Source of the DNA: Pseudomonadota bacterium
Lineage (GTDB): Bacteria; Pseudomonadota; Alphaproteobacteria; Rhizobiales; Xanthobacteraceae
NCBI GenBank assembly: GCA_023451825.1
Contig: JAEXYA010000017.1
Span: 27,203 to 91,202, forward strand
Direction: 5' to 3'
DNA: 64,000 bases
The position numbers were made by a program, and so were the translations under genes. This document shows, one piece after another, positions 7,923 to 16,424 of the stretch. Positions within the stretch are counted from its first letter, which is position 1, and the number at the start of each line of letters is the position of its first letter. The notes under the pieces are model-generated. The model worked only from the letters and a program-made list of their open reading frames with translations, was not told where the DNA came from and did not search any database.

Positions 7923-10076
7923 ATGCGAGACCTCAACAAGAGCCGTTCTGGATTCGACCGCGTGCTGATGGCCGTGGCTGCTACATTCCTGACGGTCTCG
8001 GCCGGCGCTGCCACGGCACAACAAGCCGCCTCGCCGCGCGACAGCGTCTCCGAACTCGCCATTGATGCGGCCGTGCCGCGCCCCGAACCCGCCAATGTCC
8101 CGCCGCCCGCGGCAAGCGACATCAAGACCGACACGACTGCCGCGGCGCCCGATGCATCGGACACCACGACCGGCGCCATCTCGGCCGAGACGCCGAAGAT
8201 TGCCGAAACTCCGAAGCCCGCCGAAGAAGCCAAGCCCGCTGAAGCCGCGACCGCTCCGGCAGCACCTGCGCCCGCCGCAGCCGCCGTTGCGCCTGCCGCT
8301 CCCGCAGCGGAAGCAGCAAAGGATGTCGCCAAGGACGTGGCCCAGCCTGCATCCAACGTCGCTGCAGCGGATCAGCCCGTCGCCGACAAGCTGCGCGACA
8401 TGCTGGGTGGCAAGTTGCCGCGCCAGTTCGACCGCAAGGGCGAGCGCGCCGCCGTCGAGAAGTTCTATACCGGCCGCGACTATGCGCCGCTATGGACCCA
8501 GGGTGGCATCGCCAGCTCCGTCGCCAAGGGCGTGATCGCACGGCTGAAGGATGCCGGCAGTGAAGGCCTCGATGTCGCTGACTATCCGGTGCCGGACTTC
8601 ACCGCTGCGAGCACACCCGATGCACTCGCCGAAGCCGAGTTGAAGCTCACTGCCAGCATGCTGGACTATGCCCGTCAGGCGCAGAGCGGCCGCATGCATT
8701 GGTCGCAGCTCGACGGCGACATCATGTATCCCGAACACCCGACCGACCCGGCCCAGGTACTCGCCAATATCTCGACGGCGAAGGACGCCTCCGCTGCGCT
8801 CGCCAGCTACAATCCGCCCCATGAGGGCTACAAGAAGCTGAGGGCGAAGCTCGCCGAACTACGCGGCGAGAGCGAGATGCCGGTGCAGCCGATCGCCGAG
8901 GGACCGGCGCTGAAATTCGTCAAGGCGACGAAGAAGAATCCTAACCCGACGGTGACGGAAGACGATCGCGTGCCGCTTGTCCGCGCCCGCCTCCATGTCG
9001 ATAATTCCAGCGACACCAAATACGACGAACATGTCGCGGCGGCCGTTCGTAAATTCCAGTCGGCCAATAGCATCAAGGTCACCGGCATTCTCGACGATGC
9101 CACCGTGCGCGCCATCAACGCGCCGAAGCGCGATCGCCAGATCGATACGCTGCTGGTTAATCTGGAGCGCTGGCGCTGGCTGCCGCGCCAGCTCGGCGCG
9201 TCGTCGCTCGGCAATGCCTATGTGATGCTGAACATTCCCGACTATACGCTGAAAGTGATGCAGAACGGCGGTCAGGTCTGGACCACCCGCGTCGTCGTCG
9301 GCAAGGTCGGCAAGCACGCTACGCCGCTGATGACCGAGACGATGAAATACATCACGGTCAACCCGACCTGGAACGTGCCGCCATCGATCATCTACAACGA
9401 ATATCTGCCGGCGCTGCAGCAGGACCCGACGGTGCTCGACCGCATGGGCCTGAAACTGTCGCGTAAGCCTGACGGCAGCATCCATGTGTCGCAGCCCCCC
9501 GGCGACGACAATGCGCTCGGCCGCATCCGCTTCAACTTCCCGAACAAGTTCCTGGTTTATATGCACGACACGCCGAACAAGAACCTGTTCGCCCGTGACG
9601 AGCGTGCTTTCAGCCATGGCTGCATGCGGGTGCAGAACCCGGACCAGTACGCGGCAACGCTGCTCAACATCACCATGCCGAACGACCGCTATTCGCCCGA
9701 AAAGGTGCGCGGCATGTACGGCCGCAGCGAGATCGACCTGAAATTCCCGACGCCGATCCCGGTCAACATCACCTATCAGACCGCCTTCGTGGATGACGCC
9801 GGTAAGCTGCAGATGCGCAAGGACATCTACAGCCGCGATTCACAGATGCTCGCGATCCTGAAGAATACCAAGGGTAAGGATCTCGAGCAGGTGGTGGCCC
9901 GCGCTCAGCCGAGCTATGCGCGTCCGAAGGCGAACATCCCGCAAGGCGTGAACTTTGATGGCGCCCCGGTACGCAACAGCGAGCCGAACTTCTTCGAACG
10001 ATTGTTCGGCGGTGGTGCTCCGGCGCCCCAGCCGATGGCACAGCAGGGGCAGAACCGTCGCACCGTTACTCGTTAA
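7923..10076 (+). CDS. L,D-transpeptidase (YcbB-like) with signal peptide and peptidoglycan-binding domain
   Basis: This is a periplasmic enzyme that makes 3-3 cross-links in peptidoglycan. The 717-residue product has a signal peptide ending near ATAQQ, a long Ala/Pro/Glu-rich linker (about residues 35-150), a helical scaffold domain, a peptidoglycan-binding-like stretch (YDEHVAAAVRKFQSANSIKVTGILD), and a YkuD catalytic domain. The catalytic motif is FSHGCMRVQNP with Cys567. The N-terminal low-complexity linker and length fit alphaproteobacterial YcbB homologues. The ATG at 7923 follows AGAGGAGCGAGA. A strong terminator follows at 10096-10124. Confidence 0.93.
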   Translation: MRDLNKSRSGFDRVLMAVAATFLTVSAGAATAQQAASPRDSVSELAIDAAVPRPEPANVPPPAASDIKTDTTAAAPDASDTTTGAISAETPKIAETPKPAEEAKPAEAATAPAAPAPAAAAVAPAAPAAEAAKDVAKDVAQPASNVAAADQPVADKLRDMLGGKLPRQFDRKGERAAVEKFYTGRDYAPLWTQGGIASSVAKGVIARLKDAGSEGLDVADYPVPDFTAASTPDALAEAELKLTASMLDYARQAQSGRMHWSQLDGDIMYPEHPTDPAQVLANISTAKDASAALASYNPPHEGYKKLRAKLAELRGESEMPVQPIAEGPALKFVKATKKNPNPTVTEDDRVPLVRARLHVDNSSDTKYDEHVAAAVRKFQSANSIKVTGILDDATVRAINAPKRDRQIDTLLVNLERWRWLPRQLGASSLGNAYVMLNIPDYTLKVMQNGGQVWTTRVVVGKVGKHATPLMTETMKYITVNPTWNVPPSIIYNEYLPALQQDPTVLDRMGLKLSRKPDGSIHVSQPPGDDNALGRIRFNFPNKFLVYMHDTPNKNLFARDERAFSHGCMRVQNPDQYAATLLNITMPNDRYSPEKVRGMYGRSEIDLKFPTPIPVNITYQTAFVDDAGKLQMRKDIYSRDSQMLAILKNTKGKDLEQVVARAQPSYARPKANIPQGVNFDGAPVRNSEPNFFERLFGGGAPAPQPMAQQGQNRRTVTR

Positions 10077-10095
10077 TCGCGGCACGCTTTACCTT

Positions 10096-10124
10096 AAGGG
10101 CTCCATCTCGGATGGAGCCCTTTT
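10096..10124 (+). terminator. Rho-independent terminator after the L,D-transpeptidase gene
   Basis: The arms AAGGGCTCCATC (10096-10107) and GATGGAGCCCTT (10111-10122) pair with a 3-nt loop and run into TTTT. Because the arms start with AA and end in TT, it can also act for the convergent GST gene. Confidence 0.9.
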
Positions 10125-10125
10125 G

Positions 10126-10791
10126 CTATCTGGCCTCCGCCTCGCGGCCCGATGCCGCCAGGAACACGGCATATTGACCGTCAAAAGCGCGCCTGAAAGC
10201 GGGTCGCGCTTCGCCGCGAGCGACATAGGCGGCAAGATTCGGATGTTCTTCGAGCAGCCCAGATCCACTGGCTCTGCGCAGCACACCGATCATCAGGAGG
10301 TCGCCGGCACTGAAAGCAGGTCCCAGCCATTCCGCATCGCCGAGCACGCGCGAGAGATCGGTCAGGCGATAGCGAACCCGCTGTTCGAGAATTGGCCGAC
10401 GCTCCGCGAACCAGGACTGATCGCCTTCGACCAGGATGGCCGCGTCGCGCTCGACGATTGGCGGCTCGATCGTGCTCAGCGCCGCAAACATCCACATGAT
10501 CGCGCGGGCACGCGCCACCGGATCCTCCGGCAGCAGACCCGCGTGGCGCTCCGCAATATGCAGCACGATGGCGCCTGTCTCGAAGAGCGTGAGATCGCCG
10601 TCCTCAAAGCTCGGGATTTGCCCGAAGGGCTGGCACGCCCGATGTGCTGCCTCCTTCATCTCCGCAAACGTCAGCAGACGAACATCATAAGGCTGCCCAG
10701 CCTCCTCCAGCGCCCAGCGAACCTGCATATCGCGCGCGAGCCCTTGGCCGCGGTCGGGCGAATCCTTGAAGGCCGTAATTGTAGGTTTCAT
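10126..10791 (-). CDS. Glutathione S-transferase family protein
   Basis: This is a 221-residue cytosolic GST-fold protein. The thioredoxin-like half is visible (ARDMQVRWALEEAGQPYDVRLL, with FGQIPSFEDGDLTLFETGAIVLHIAE containing the cis-Pro and the ES/ET glutathione contact). An all-helical C-terminal half follows. The start at 10791 (MKPTITAFKDSPDRG) gives a normal GST length. The upstream extension has no homology-like content. Substrate is unknown. Confidence 0.88.
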   Translation of the reverse strand: MKPTITAFKDSPDRGQGLARDMQVRWALEEAGQPYDVRLLTFAEMKEAAHRACQPFGQIPSFEDGDLTLFETGAIVLHIAERHAGLLPEDPVARARAIMWMFAALSTIEPPIVERDAAILVEGDQSWFAERRPILEQRVRYRLTDLSRVLGDAEWLGPAFSAGDLLMIGVLRRASGSGLLEEHPNLAAYVARGEARPAFRRAFDGQYAVFLAASGREAEAR

Positions 10792-11196
10792 GACGAACCA
10801 TCCTGTGACGGTGTGGCGGCGAATGGTCGCCGCGACGCACGTCCCAAGGACGAAAAGGCAGCGCGCTTTTCGACATCCGCCCCTTCTATTTTCCAATGCC
10901 CTGCCGGAAATCAGTCCGGGCAAGCCGCACAGTTATCTCCTGGGCTCTCGTTAAAGCATTCAGAAATGACAGAAAGACCATTATTTCCAGAAACTTAGAG
11001 CCAAAACGCCCTGGCTTTTGAGTGACCATCCGGTTGTAAGATTAACCATTGTCCACCTCCAAGGTGGCACTGGGCTAGTTTTCGCCATAGTCGGCGGGTT
11101 AATCTTGACAGTGGCAGAAATGCCAACTTTGGGGGGAGCGGTGTAAATCTCGATTAACCCTCCCGTTTTAAGACTCGATTCACCCTCTTTCGTCAC
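10792..11196. promoter_or_regulatory. 405-bp divergent promoter region with three GATTAACC elements
   Basis: No gene is seen. The octamer GATTAACC occurs at 11040-11047 and 11152-11159 on the plus strand and inverted (GGTTAATC) at 11097-11104, spaced 57 and 55 bp. Small hairpins (CCACCTCCAAGGTGG at 11053-11067 and TGGCA-GAAA-TGCCA at 11112-11125) lie between them. A TTGACA at 11105-11110 could be a -35 box, but no matching -10 box was found. Confidence 0.45.
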
Positions 11197-12864
11197 ATGG
11201 GGTTGCGAGAGAGTTTGAGTAACTTGGGTGGGTTTTACGTGCCGCTTGGTTTCGCACGCAAAGTAACGTGGCGTCCGTCGCGCGCCGGCTTGAATGCCGG
11301 TTTGGCCTCACTGGTGCTGATGGCCAGCGCGAGTTCGGTTCACAATGCGACGGCGAATAGCGAAACCCGCACGCTCTCATTTTACCACACCCATTCCCGC
11401 GAAAGCGTCACCGTCACGTTCAAGCGCAACGGGCGTTATGACGAAGACGGGTTGAAGAAGCTCAATCACTTCCTGCGCGACTGGCGCAATCAAGACTCCA
11501 CCACGATGGACCGACGCCTGTTCGATATCGTCTGGGAAGTCTATCGCGACGTCGACGCCACCCAGCCCATCCAGATCATTTCCGCCTATCGCTCGCCGGC
11601 CACCAACGCCATGCTGCGCCGCCGCTCATCCGGCGTGGCGCGCCATAGCCAGCATATGCTCGGCCACGCGATGGACTTCTTCATTCCCGGCGTGCAGCTG
11701 GAGAAGATCCGCATCGCCGGCCTGCGCCTGCAGCGCGGCGGCGTCGGCTTCTATCCGACCTCCGGCTCGCCTTTCGTGCATCTCGACACCGGCAGCGTGC
11801 GCCACTGGCCGCGCATGACCTACGCGCAGCTCGAGCGCGTCTTCCCGAATGGCCGTACCGTGCATCTGCCGTCCAGCGGCGGCACCATGCCGGGCTATCA
11901 GCTCGCCGCTGCCGACATCCAGAAGCGCGGTTCGGGCGACAGCGTGAGCCTTGCCAGCAGCAAGCCGGGCAACCTGCTCGCCTCGCTGTTCGGCCGGAAA
12001 TCGTCGTCTGACGATGAAGATGAATCCGCTGTACCGGCGATTACGCCAAGCAAGCCGACGCCGGCCAACACCGTGGTCGCAGCGGCTGCGCCATCGGCCG
12101 ATCCGGTGCCGATGCCGCGTGCCAAGCCGGCTGCTGCCAATGTGGTGCTGGCTTCGGCCGATACCGAAGCCGTGCCAATCCCGCGTCCGAAACAGCCGAT
12201 TCCGGCTGCGGCGGTGCCCAGGAACGATGGTCGCCCGCAAAACCCGGCCGACATCATCAACGCGCGCGGCTTCTGGGATGATATCCCCGAGCCAAAGCAG
12301 GCGACGCCGCAACAGGTCGCAGCCCTCACCGCCCGTCAGGCGCTTGAGCGCATCGCCGAGCAGGAGCAAGGCAGCCAGGAATCGGGCGTGAAGGAATCCA
12401 CCTTCGCCAAGGCGCTCGCTTTTGCGCCACCGCGCACCTCTCCGGTCGATCGCGCGCATGTGGTCACCGCCAGCGCGCCAATCCCGCGCAGCATCCGCCC
12501 GAATGTGCCGAACAAGAATTCGATGGTCGTGAATGAAGTGACCACGGTGATCGGCAAGAGCATCGGCCAGCCCGGCCCGGTCGCGATCTCGACGCGCCTC
12601 ACCGCAGCCTACATTCCGGAAAATCACATCTGGACCCGCGCGATGATCGTCGCACCGAGCGTAACGACCGCGATGTCGGTATCATCGATCGGCGACGGCG
12701 ACCTCACGGTCCTGCGCGCGCATTTCGCCAAGCCGCAGACGGTCCTTGCAATGAGCTTCTCTGACGATCCGCAGGCGGGTCTGATGAGCGATCAGTTCAC
12801 CGGCTCGGCGACGGCGAAGCTGGTGACGACGAATTTTGCGATGCGAACCGCGTCGCTGCGCTGA
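11197..12864 (+). CDS. DUF882 / M15A-type murein peptidase (MepK/YcbK-like) with long C-terminal tail
   Basis: This is a cell-wall peptidase-like protein of 555 residues. A hydrophobic export segment at about residues 30-47 precedes the catalytic domain, which shows RSPATNAMLRRR, the zinc motif SQHMLGHAMD (His153, Asp160) and PFVHLDTG (His195). Family members cleave peptide cross-links in peptidoglycan. After about residue 250 the protein is a long Ala/Pro-rich, low-complexity region, possibly disordered. The ATG at 11197 gives a rather long n-region, and a later start would still retain the export signal. It is a second cell-wall gene close to the L,D-transpeptidase. Confidence 0.88.
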   Translation: MGLRESLSNLGGFYVPLGFARKVTWRPSRAGLNAGLASLVLMASASSVHNATANSETRTLSFYHTHSRESVTVTFKRNGRYDEDGLKKLNHFLRDWRNQDSTTMDRRLFDIVWEVYRDVDATQPIQIISAYRSPATNAMLRRRSSGVARHSQHMLGHAMDFFIPGVQLEKIRIAGLRLQRGGVGFYPTSGSPFVHLDTGSVRHWPRMTYAQLERVFPNGRTVHLPSSGGTMPGYQLAAADIQKRGSGDSVSLASSKPGNLLASLFGRKSSSDDEDESAVPAITPSKPTPANTVVAAAAPSADPVPMPRAKPAAANVVLASADTEAVPIPRPKQPIPAAAVPRNDGRPQNPADIINARGFWDDIPEPKQATPQQVAALTARQALERIAEQEQGSQESGVKESTFAKALAFAPPRTSPVDRAHVVTASAPIPRSIRPNVPNKNSMVVNEVTTVIGKSIGQPGPVAISTRLTAAYIPENHIWTRAMIVAPSVTTAMSVSSIGDGDLTVLRAHFAKPQTVLAMSFSDDPQAGLMSDQFTGSATAKLVTTNFAMRTASLR

Positions 12865-13022
12865 GACGAGCCGCGTTCCCCCGCGCCCAGGCAGCGAGGC
12901 CTCGAGAATCTCTATCCGCGTGAGCTCATGAGCTCAGCTGATCCGGTGCAACACGAGCGCCAAAATGGGATCACGAGTTGAGGAATATCGCTTCCAGCTC
13001 GTGTCCAGCCTGGCCGACGCCC

Positions 13023-14000
13023 CTATGAAGAGCGCGCCGACACCACATTTGGCCGCCCCAAGCTTCCGGTTTGAAGACAGCGGTAGATCGTCCCGATCGC
13101 TACTGCGAGCACAACGAGATTTGCAAAGCCAAAAAGAAATGGCGCGATATCGTGGATGACACCGCGATCTCCGAGAATGACCAAGCGAATTGGTGCAATG
13201 GCTAGCGCCGTTGCGCCGAACGTGAACGCCCAGTAGGACGGCTTAAAAGGCTCCTTGAGTATCCAGGGCAAAAGCCGCAGCAGAACCAACGCCTGCAGGA
13301 TACCGTAGCCAATCATCGCATGCGTTACGAGCGGCGATGCTTGCGGCGCCACAGCAATCAGTGCGACTGCTCCAACCACCGGCGGAGCCAGCTGAATGCC
13401 AAGCGTGGGGCGCAACATCGGTGCGAGCTCAGGAGCGGTGAGAAGCCTGTGCAACAGCACGGACTCGATGGCCAGCCATCCAAACAAGCCCATGCCGAAG
13501 AACAGCGTGCCGATATCAGCCAAGCCCAAAGCGCCCCCCACAGTGGCCGCAACGAAGCTGCCGGCAACACTCGGCAGATAGAGGACGGATGTGGTCTGAT
13601 CCACATTGCGCCCCCCGAGCCACAATCCGCCCGTTCGCCAGACAGCGAAAATGATCGTGAAGGAGGCACCGGCGACATAGAGCAGCAACGCAGTCCTGTG
13701 AGAGTAAGGCTCGGCGCCACCGGCGACGAGCATCGTTGCAACGCCCACCAACCCGACAAAGCAACACTGAACCGGATGCGAGAGTTCGGCTAAAGCAGCA
13801 TCGCGTGCCACGAACCACTTGGTCGCATAGAGTATCGTCAGGGTTAGCCATACGACGGCTGCTGCGAGCATGATCAGCTCGCCGATGATCGCCGGCAGTG
13901 CCCAGGCGAGATGTGCGAAACGCCACGCGGAGCCAAGTCCGGCTAGTCCCAGCACCATTCCAAACAATGCTGCTGGCAGGACGACGTTTCTCCCGGACAT
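13023..14000 (-). CDS. TDT/TehA-like (SLAC1 family) dicarboxylate or tellurite transporter homologue
   Basis: This is a 325-residue inner-membrane protein with about ten hydrophobic helices. Recognisable segments include ALFGMVLGLAGLGSAWRFA at the N-terminus, FFGMGLFGWLAIESVLLHRL, and YWAFTFGATALAIAPIRLV near the C-terminus. All are typical of the SLAC1/TehA channel fold. The ATG at 14000 overlaps the TGA of the upstream cysteine hydrolase by one base (TGATG), so the two are coupled. Substrate cannot be told from sequence; TehA homologues conduct anions. Confidence 0.85.
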   Translation of the reverse strand: MSGRNVVLPAALFGMVLGLAGLGSAWRFAHLAWALPAIIGELIMLAAAVVWLTLTILYATKWFVARDAALAELSHPVQCCFVGLVGVATMLVAGGAEPYSHRTALLLYVAGASFTIIFAVWRTGGLWLGGRNVDQTTSVLYLPSVAGSFVAATVGGALGLADIGTLFFGMGLFGWLAIESVLLHRLLTAPELAPMLRPTLGIQLAPPVVGAVALIAVAPQASPLVTHAMIGYGILQALVLLRLLPWILKEPFKPSYWAFTFGATALAIAPIRLVILGDRGVIHDIAPFLFGFANLVVLAVAIGTIYRCLQTGSLGRPNVVSARSS

Positions 14001-14755
14001 CACACAATTCGCTTGTTCGAGACGGACGATGCGCCACCATTGAGTTTGGCGATCGTCTCGTCCGTGCTCCAGATCGCATTGGCCATGAAGCGGAAATTGA
14101 TCAGGGCAGCGAGATATCCATCACCGTCAGGCAACTTCGGAGCAGCGATTGCATCCCGTACGACAGCGACCTCAAAACCCGCCTCCAGAAGATCACGCAT
14201 ATGCGATTCAACGCACATATTGGCCAGCATTCCGGCGAGAACGACCTGTCTAACGCCCTGCTTCCCGAGTTGGAGCTTCAAATCGGTCGTTTGAGGACCA
14301 TAGACCTTGTGGGGAGAGCAAATGATCGTCTTGCCGTCCTCAATGAAGGGCTTGAATTCCTCCATAAAGTCCGCGCCGGAGCAACGGAAGCCGTCCGTCG
14401 TATATGGCCCCTTGCGGTCGAAGGCCCCAGTGTCGTGTTGGAATTTCTCAAGCGGAGCCTGCCAATTCCACTCGTGATCCCAGCAATAGTAATAATGCGG
14501 AGATACCGCGACGACGATCCCGGCGCGCTTCGCAGCGGCGAACAGCCCAACCAGATTCGGAACCAAGTTCGTTTCGGTCACGCTCTCACCGACCGCAGCC
14601 CAAGCACGGCCCACAGGGCTCATCACGTCCACCTGAGGGTCGATCACCACGAGCGCTGCGCGCGATAGTTCAAGCACCATCTCGACCTTTGGCAAAGCCG
14701 GCGTGAGCGAGTCAGCATAGAGTTCGGCGGAACGCGCTGAGAATTTCGAATTCAT
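14000..14755 (-). CDS. Isochorismatase-like cysteine hydrolase
   Basis: This is a 251-residue cysteine hydrolase of the isochorismatase superfamily, members of which hydrolyse vinyl ethers, carbamates or amides. The visible motifs are AALVVIDPQVDVMSP with the catalytic Asp and VVLAGMLANMCVESHMRDLLEAGFEV with the nucleophilic Cys. The start at 14755 (MNSKFSARSAEL) is preferred because GGAGCC lies 6 bp upstream; the longer frame begins with GTG. It is translationally coupled to the TDT transporter, suggesting uptake and hydrolysis of the same compound. Confidence 0.88.
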   Translation of the reverse strand: MNSKFSARSAELYADSLTPALPKVEMVLELSRAALVVIDPQVDVMSPVGRAWAAVGESVTETNLVPNLVGLFAAAKRAGIVVAVSPHYYYCWDHEWNWQAPLEKFQHDTGAFDRKGPYTTDGFRCSGADFMEEFKPFIEDGKTIICSPHKVYGPQTTDLKLQLGKQGVRQVVLAGMLANMCVESHMRDLLEAGFEVAVVRDAIAAPKLPDGDGYLAALINFRFMANAIWSTDETIAKLNGGASSVSNKRIV

Positions 14756-14890
14756 GATTGGCTCCACATTCGTTAGCTAAAGATTCACGGGCAGCCCCCC
14801 GGGGCGCATGGCACCGATTGAGCGCGACGGTTCGGCCACCGCTCGGCCACGCCATCAGCCGCTGCGCGCATCCAGACAGGAGGACAGCAT

Positions 14891-15649
14891 CTAACGCTCG
14901 GCTTGAGCTGCCTGCTTGATGACCTTCGCGACCATCCGCGGCTGCGAAATAAGCACGGCGTGACTGGCCTTGATCTCGGTCACTTTGGCCTTTGCGCGTG
15001 CATACATCGTGCGCTCAAGATCTGGATTGATCATCCGGTCGTTCGTGGCAACGATTCCAAATGATGGCTTGGTCTTCCAAGCCGCCGTCGTAACCGGCGT
15101 GGTGAAGGCCTTGGCATTCGTCGGCATCTGAGAAATAGCCATGAACCGCGCATCGGCCGCCGGAACATCAGCTGCGAAATCGGCATGGAAGCTGTTTGGG
15201 TCGATCAACAGATAGCCATCGGCTGTTGGCGATGTGCTGTTCGCCAACGGCGGCTTGGTGCTGCGCAACGCTCTGACATGCTCGCCCTCCTCCGGGGCGT
15301 AAGCGGCGACGTAGACCAAGCTGGCAACATTCGGATGCTTTCCCGCTTCCGTGACAATCACGCCGCCGTAACTATGCCCGACCAGCACGGTTGGCCCGCT
15401 CTGACGATCGAGAATCCTTGTCGTCGCAACGACGTCATCCTCAAGCGAGGTCATTGGCTGCTGCACCACACTGACCTTGAAGCCGTCCTTCTGCAGTATA
15501 TCCGCGACGGCCCGCCATCCGGACCCATCGACAAATGCGCCGTGGACCAGGACGACATTCTGCACAGACGTCTTCCGCGACTGCGCGTTTGCGCTGGCAA
15601 TGAACATCGCAGAAACAAGCAGTGCAACGACCAGCGTTCGTCCGCTCAT
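14891..15649 (-). CDS. Exported alpha/beta hydrolase
   Basis: This is a 252-residue alpha/beta-hydrolase with a clear signal peptide (MSGRTLVVALLVSAMFIASANAQ). The mature part shows the oxyanion strand VVLVHGAFVDGSGW and the nucleophile elbow VLVGHSYGG, with a C-terminal His region (ASHAVLISQP). The ATG at 15649 follows GGAGGCTTCC. It resembles small esterase or salicylate-esterase-like hydrolases; the substrate is unknown. Its promoter region (15650-15977), shared divergently with the GlcG-like gene, holds two GTWAAR direct-repeat sites. Confidence 0.87.
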   Translation of the reverse strand: MSGRTLVVALLVSAMFIASANAQSRKTSVQNVVLVHGAFVDGSGWRAVADILQKDGFKVSVVQQPMTSLEDDVVATTRILDRQSGPTVLVGHSYGGVIVTEAGKHPNVASLVYVAAYAPEEGEHVRALRSTKPPLANSTSPTADGYLLIDPNSFHADFAADVPAADARFMAISQMPTNAKAFTTPVTTAAWKTKPSFGIVATNDRMINPDLERTMYARAKAKVTEIKASHAVLISQPRMVAKVIKQAAQAER

Positions 15650-15730
15650 GGAAGCCTCCACTCTGGCTTGGTGACCCGACTGTCACATTCAAGACCAATG
15701 AAAAGTAGCGGAGCGCGTGCCGCTGCCGGA

Positions 15731-15747
15731 GTTAAGACTTGTTAAAA
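15731..15747 (+). promoter_or_regulatory. GTWAAR direct-repeat operator, site A
   Basis: GTTAAGA (15731-15737) is followed exactly 10 bp later by GTTAAAA (15741-15747). It lies 82 bp upstream of the exported hydrolase start. See also the sites at 15796, 23571, 26814, 26920 and 33535. Confidence 0.6.
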
Positions 15748-15795
15748 CAGAGTTGAACGTCGACGCCATCGGGCCCTCCTGCGCCTGCGTCCCTC

Positions 15796-15812
15796 ATTTT
15801 ACATCGTTTAAC
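15796..15812 (-). promoter_or_regulatory. GTWAAR direct-repeat operator, site G
   Basis: On the minus strand GTTAAAC (15812-15806) is followed 10 bp later by GTAAAAT (15802-15796). It lies 166 bp upstream of the GlcG-like gene in the same divergent promoter as site A, in opposite orientation. The rest of the 328-bp gap shows no gene. Confidence 0.6.
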
Positions 15813-15977
15813 GTTCGTCATGCGCGGCTTGACAGTAACGTCAGTGAGAAGACCGCACAGCCTCTCGGGTCATGAGACTTTCAACACTGCACCACGCAGT
15901 GGGTCTGTTTTTAATTTGCCGTCGTTTGTGCGGATCGCATTGGCGCAGCCGGCGCCCGGTTGAGAATGAGGGAGACC

Positions 15978-16424
15978 ATGCCGCGATCTTCGATGACACT
16001 CTCGCTTTCGGACGCCAAACAAATGCTCGAGGCTGGCGAAGCCAAGGCCGCGCATTTCGGCGTGGCCTACAACATCGCCGTGGTCGATGCCGGCGGCGCG
16101 CTGGTGGCCTTCTCCCGGCAGGACGGAGCCTTGATCGGCAGCATTGAACTCGCCATCGGCAAGGCGACGACAGCTCGCATCTTCGACAAGAGCACCTCGG
16201 ACCTTGCGGAAATGGCGCAGCCCGGTGCGCCGCTTTACGGCATCCAGCAAACCAATCACGGCAACGTGGTGATCTTCGGTGGCGGTCTGCCAATCACGAT
16301 CGGCTCCGTCATTGTCGGCGCCGTTGGTGCCAGCGCAGGAACCGTCGATCAGGATATTGCCGTTGCGGAAGCAGCCGCTGCGGCGCTCAGCGAAGCCCGA
16401 CAAACAGGAAAGGTACGGACATGA
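15978..16424 (+). CDS. GlcG/HbpS-like (DUF336) haem- or cofactor-binding protein
   Basis: This is a 148-residue protein of the GlcG/HbpS family. Members bind haem or corrinoid or act as accessory proteins beside oxidoreductases, and the biochemical role is generally unclear. The visible pattern is LSLSDAKQMLEAGEAKA, YNIAVVDAGGALVAFSRQDGA, and GGLPITIGSVIVGAVGASAGT. The start at 15978 (MPRSSMTL) follows GAATGAGGGAGACC. No signal peptide is seen. Its stop overlaps the alcohol dehydrogenase start (ATGA), so the two are coupled. It is first in a run of five same-strand genes. Confidence 0.85.
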   Translation: MPRSSMTLSLSDAKQMLEAGEAKAAHFGVAYNIAVVDAGGALVAFSRQDGALIGSIELAIGKATTARIFDKSTSDLAEMAQPGAPLYGIQQTNHGNVVIFGGGLPITIGSVIVGAVGASAGTVDQDIAVAEAAAAALSEARQTGKVRT

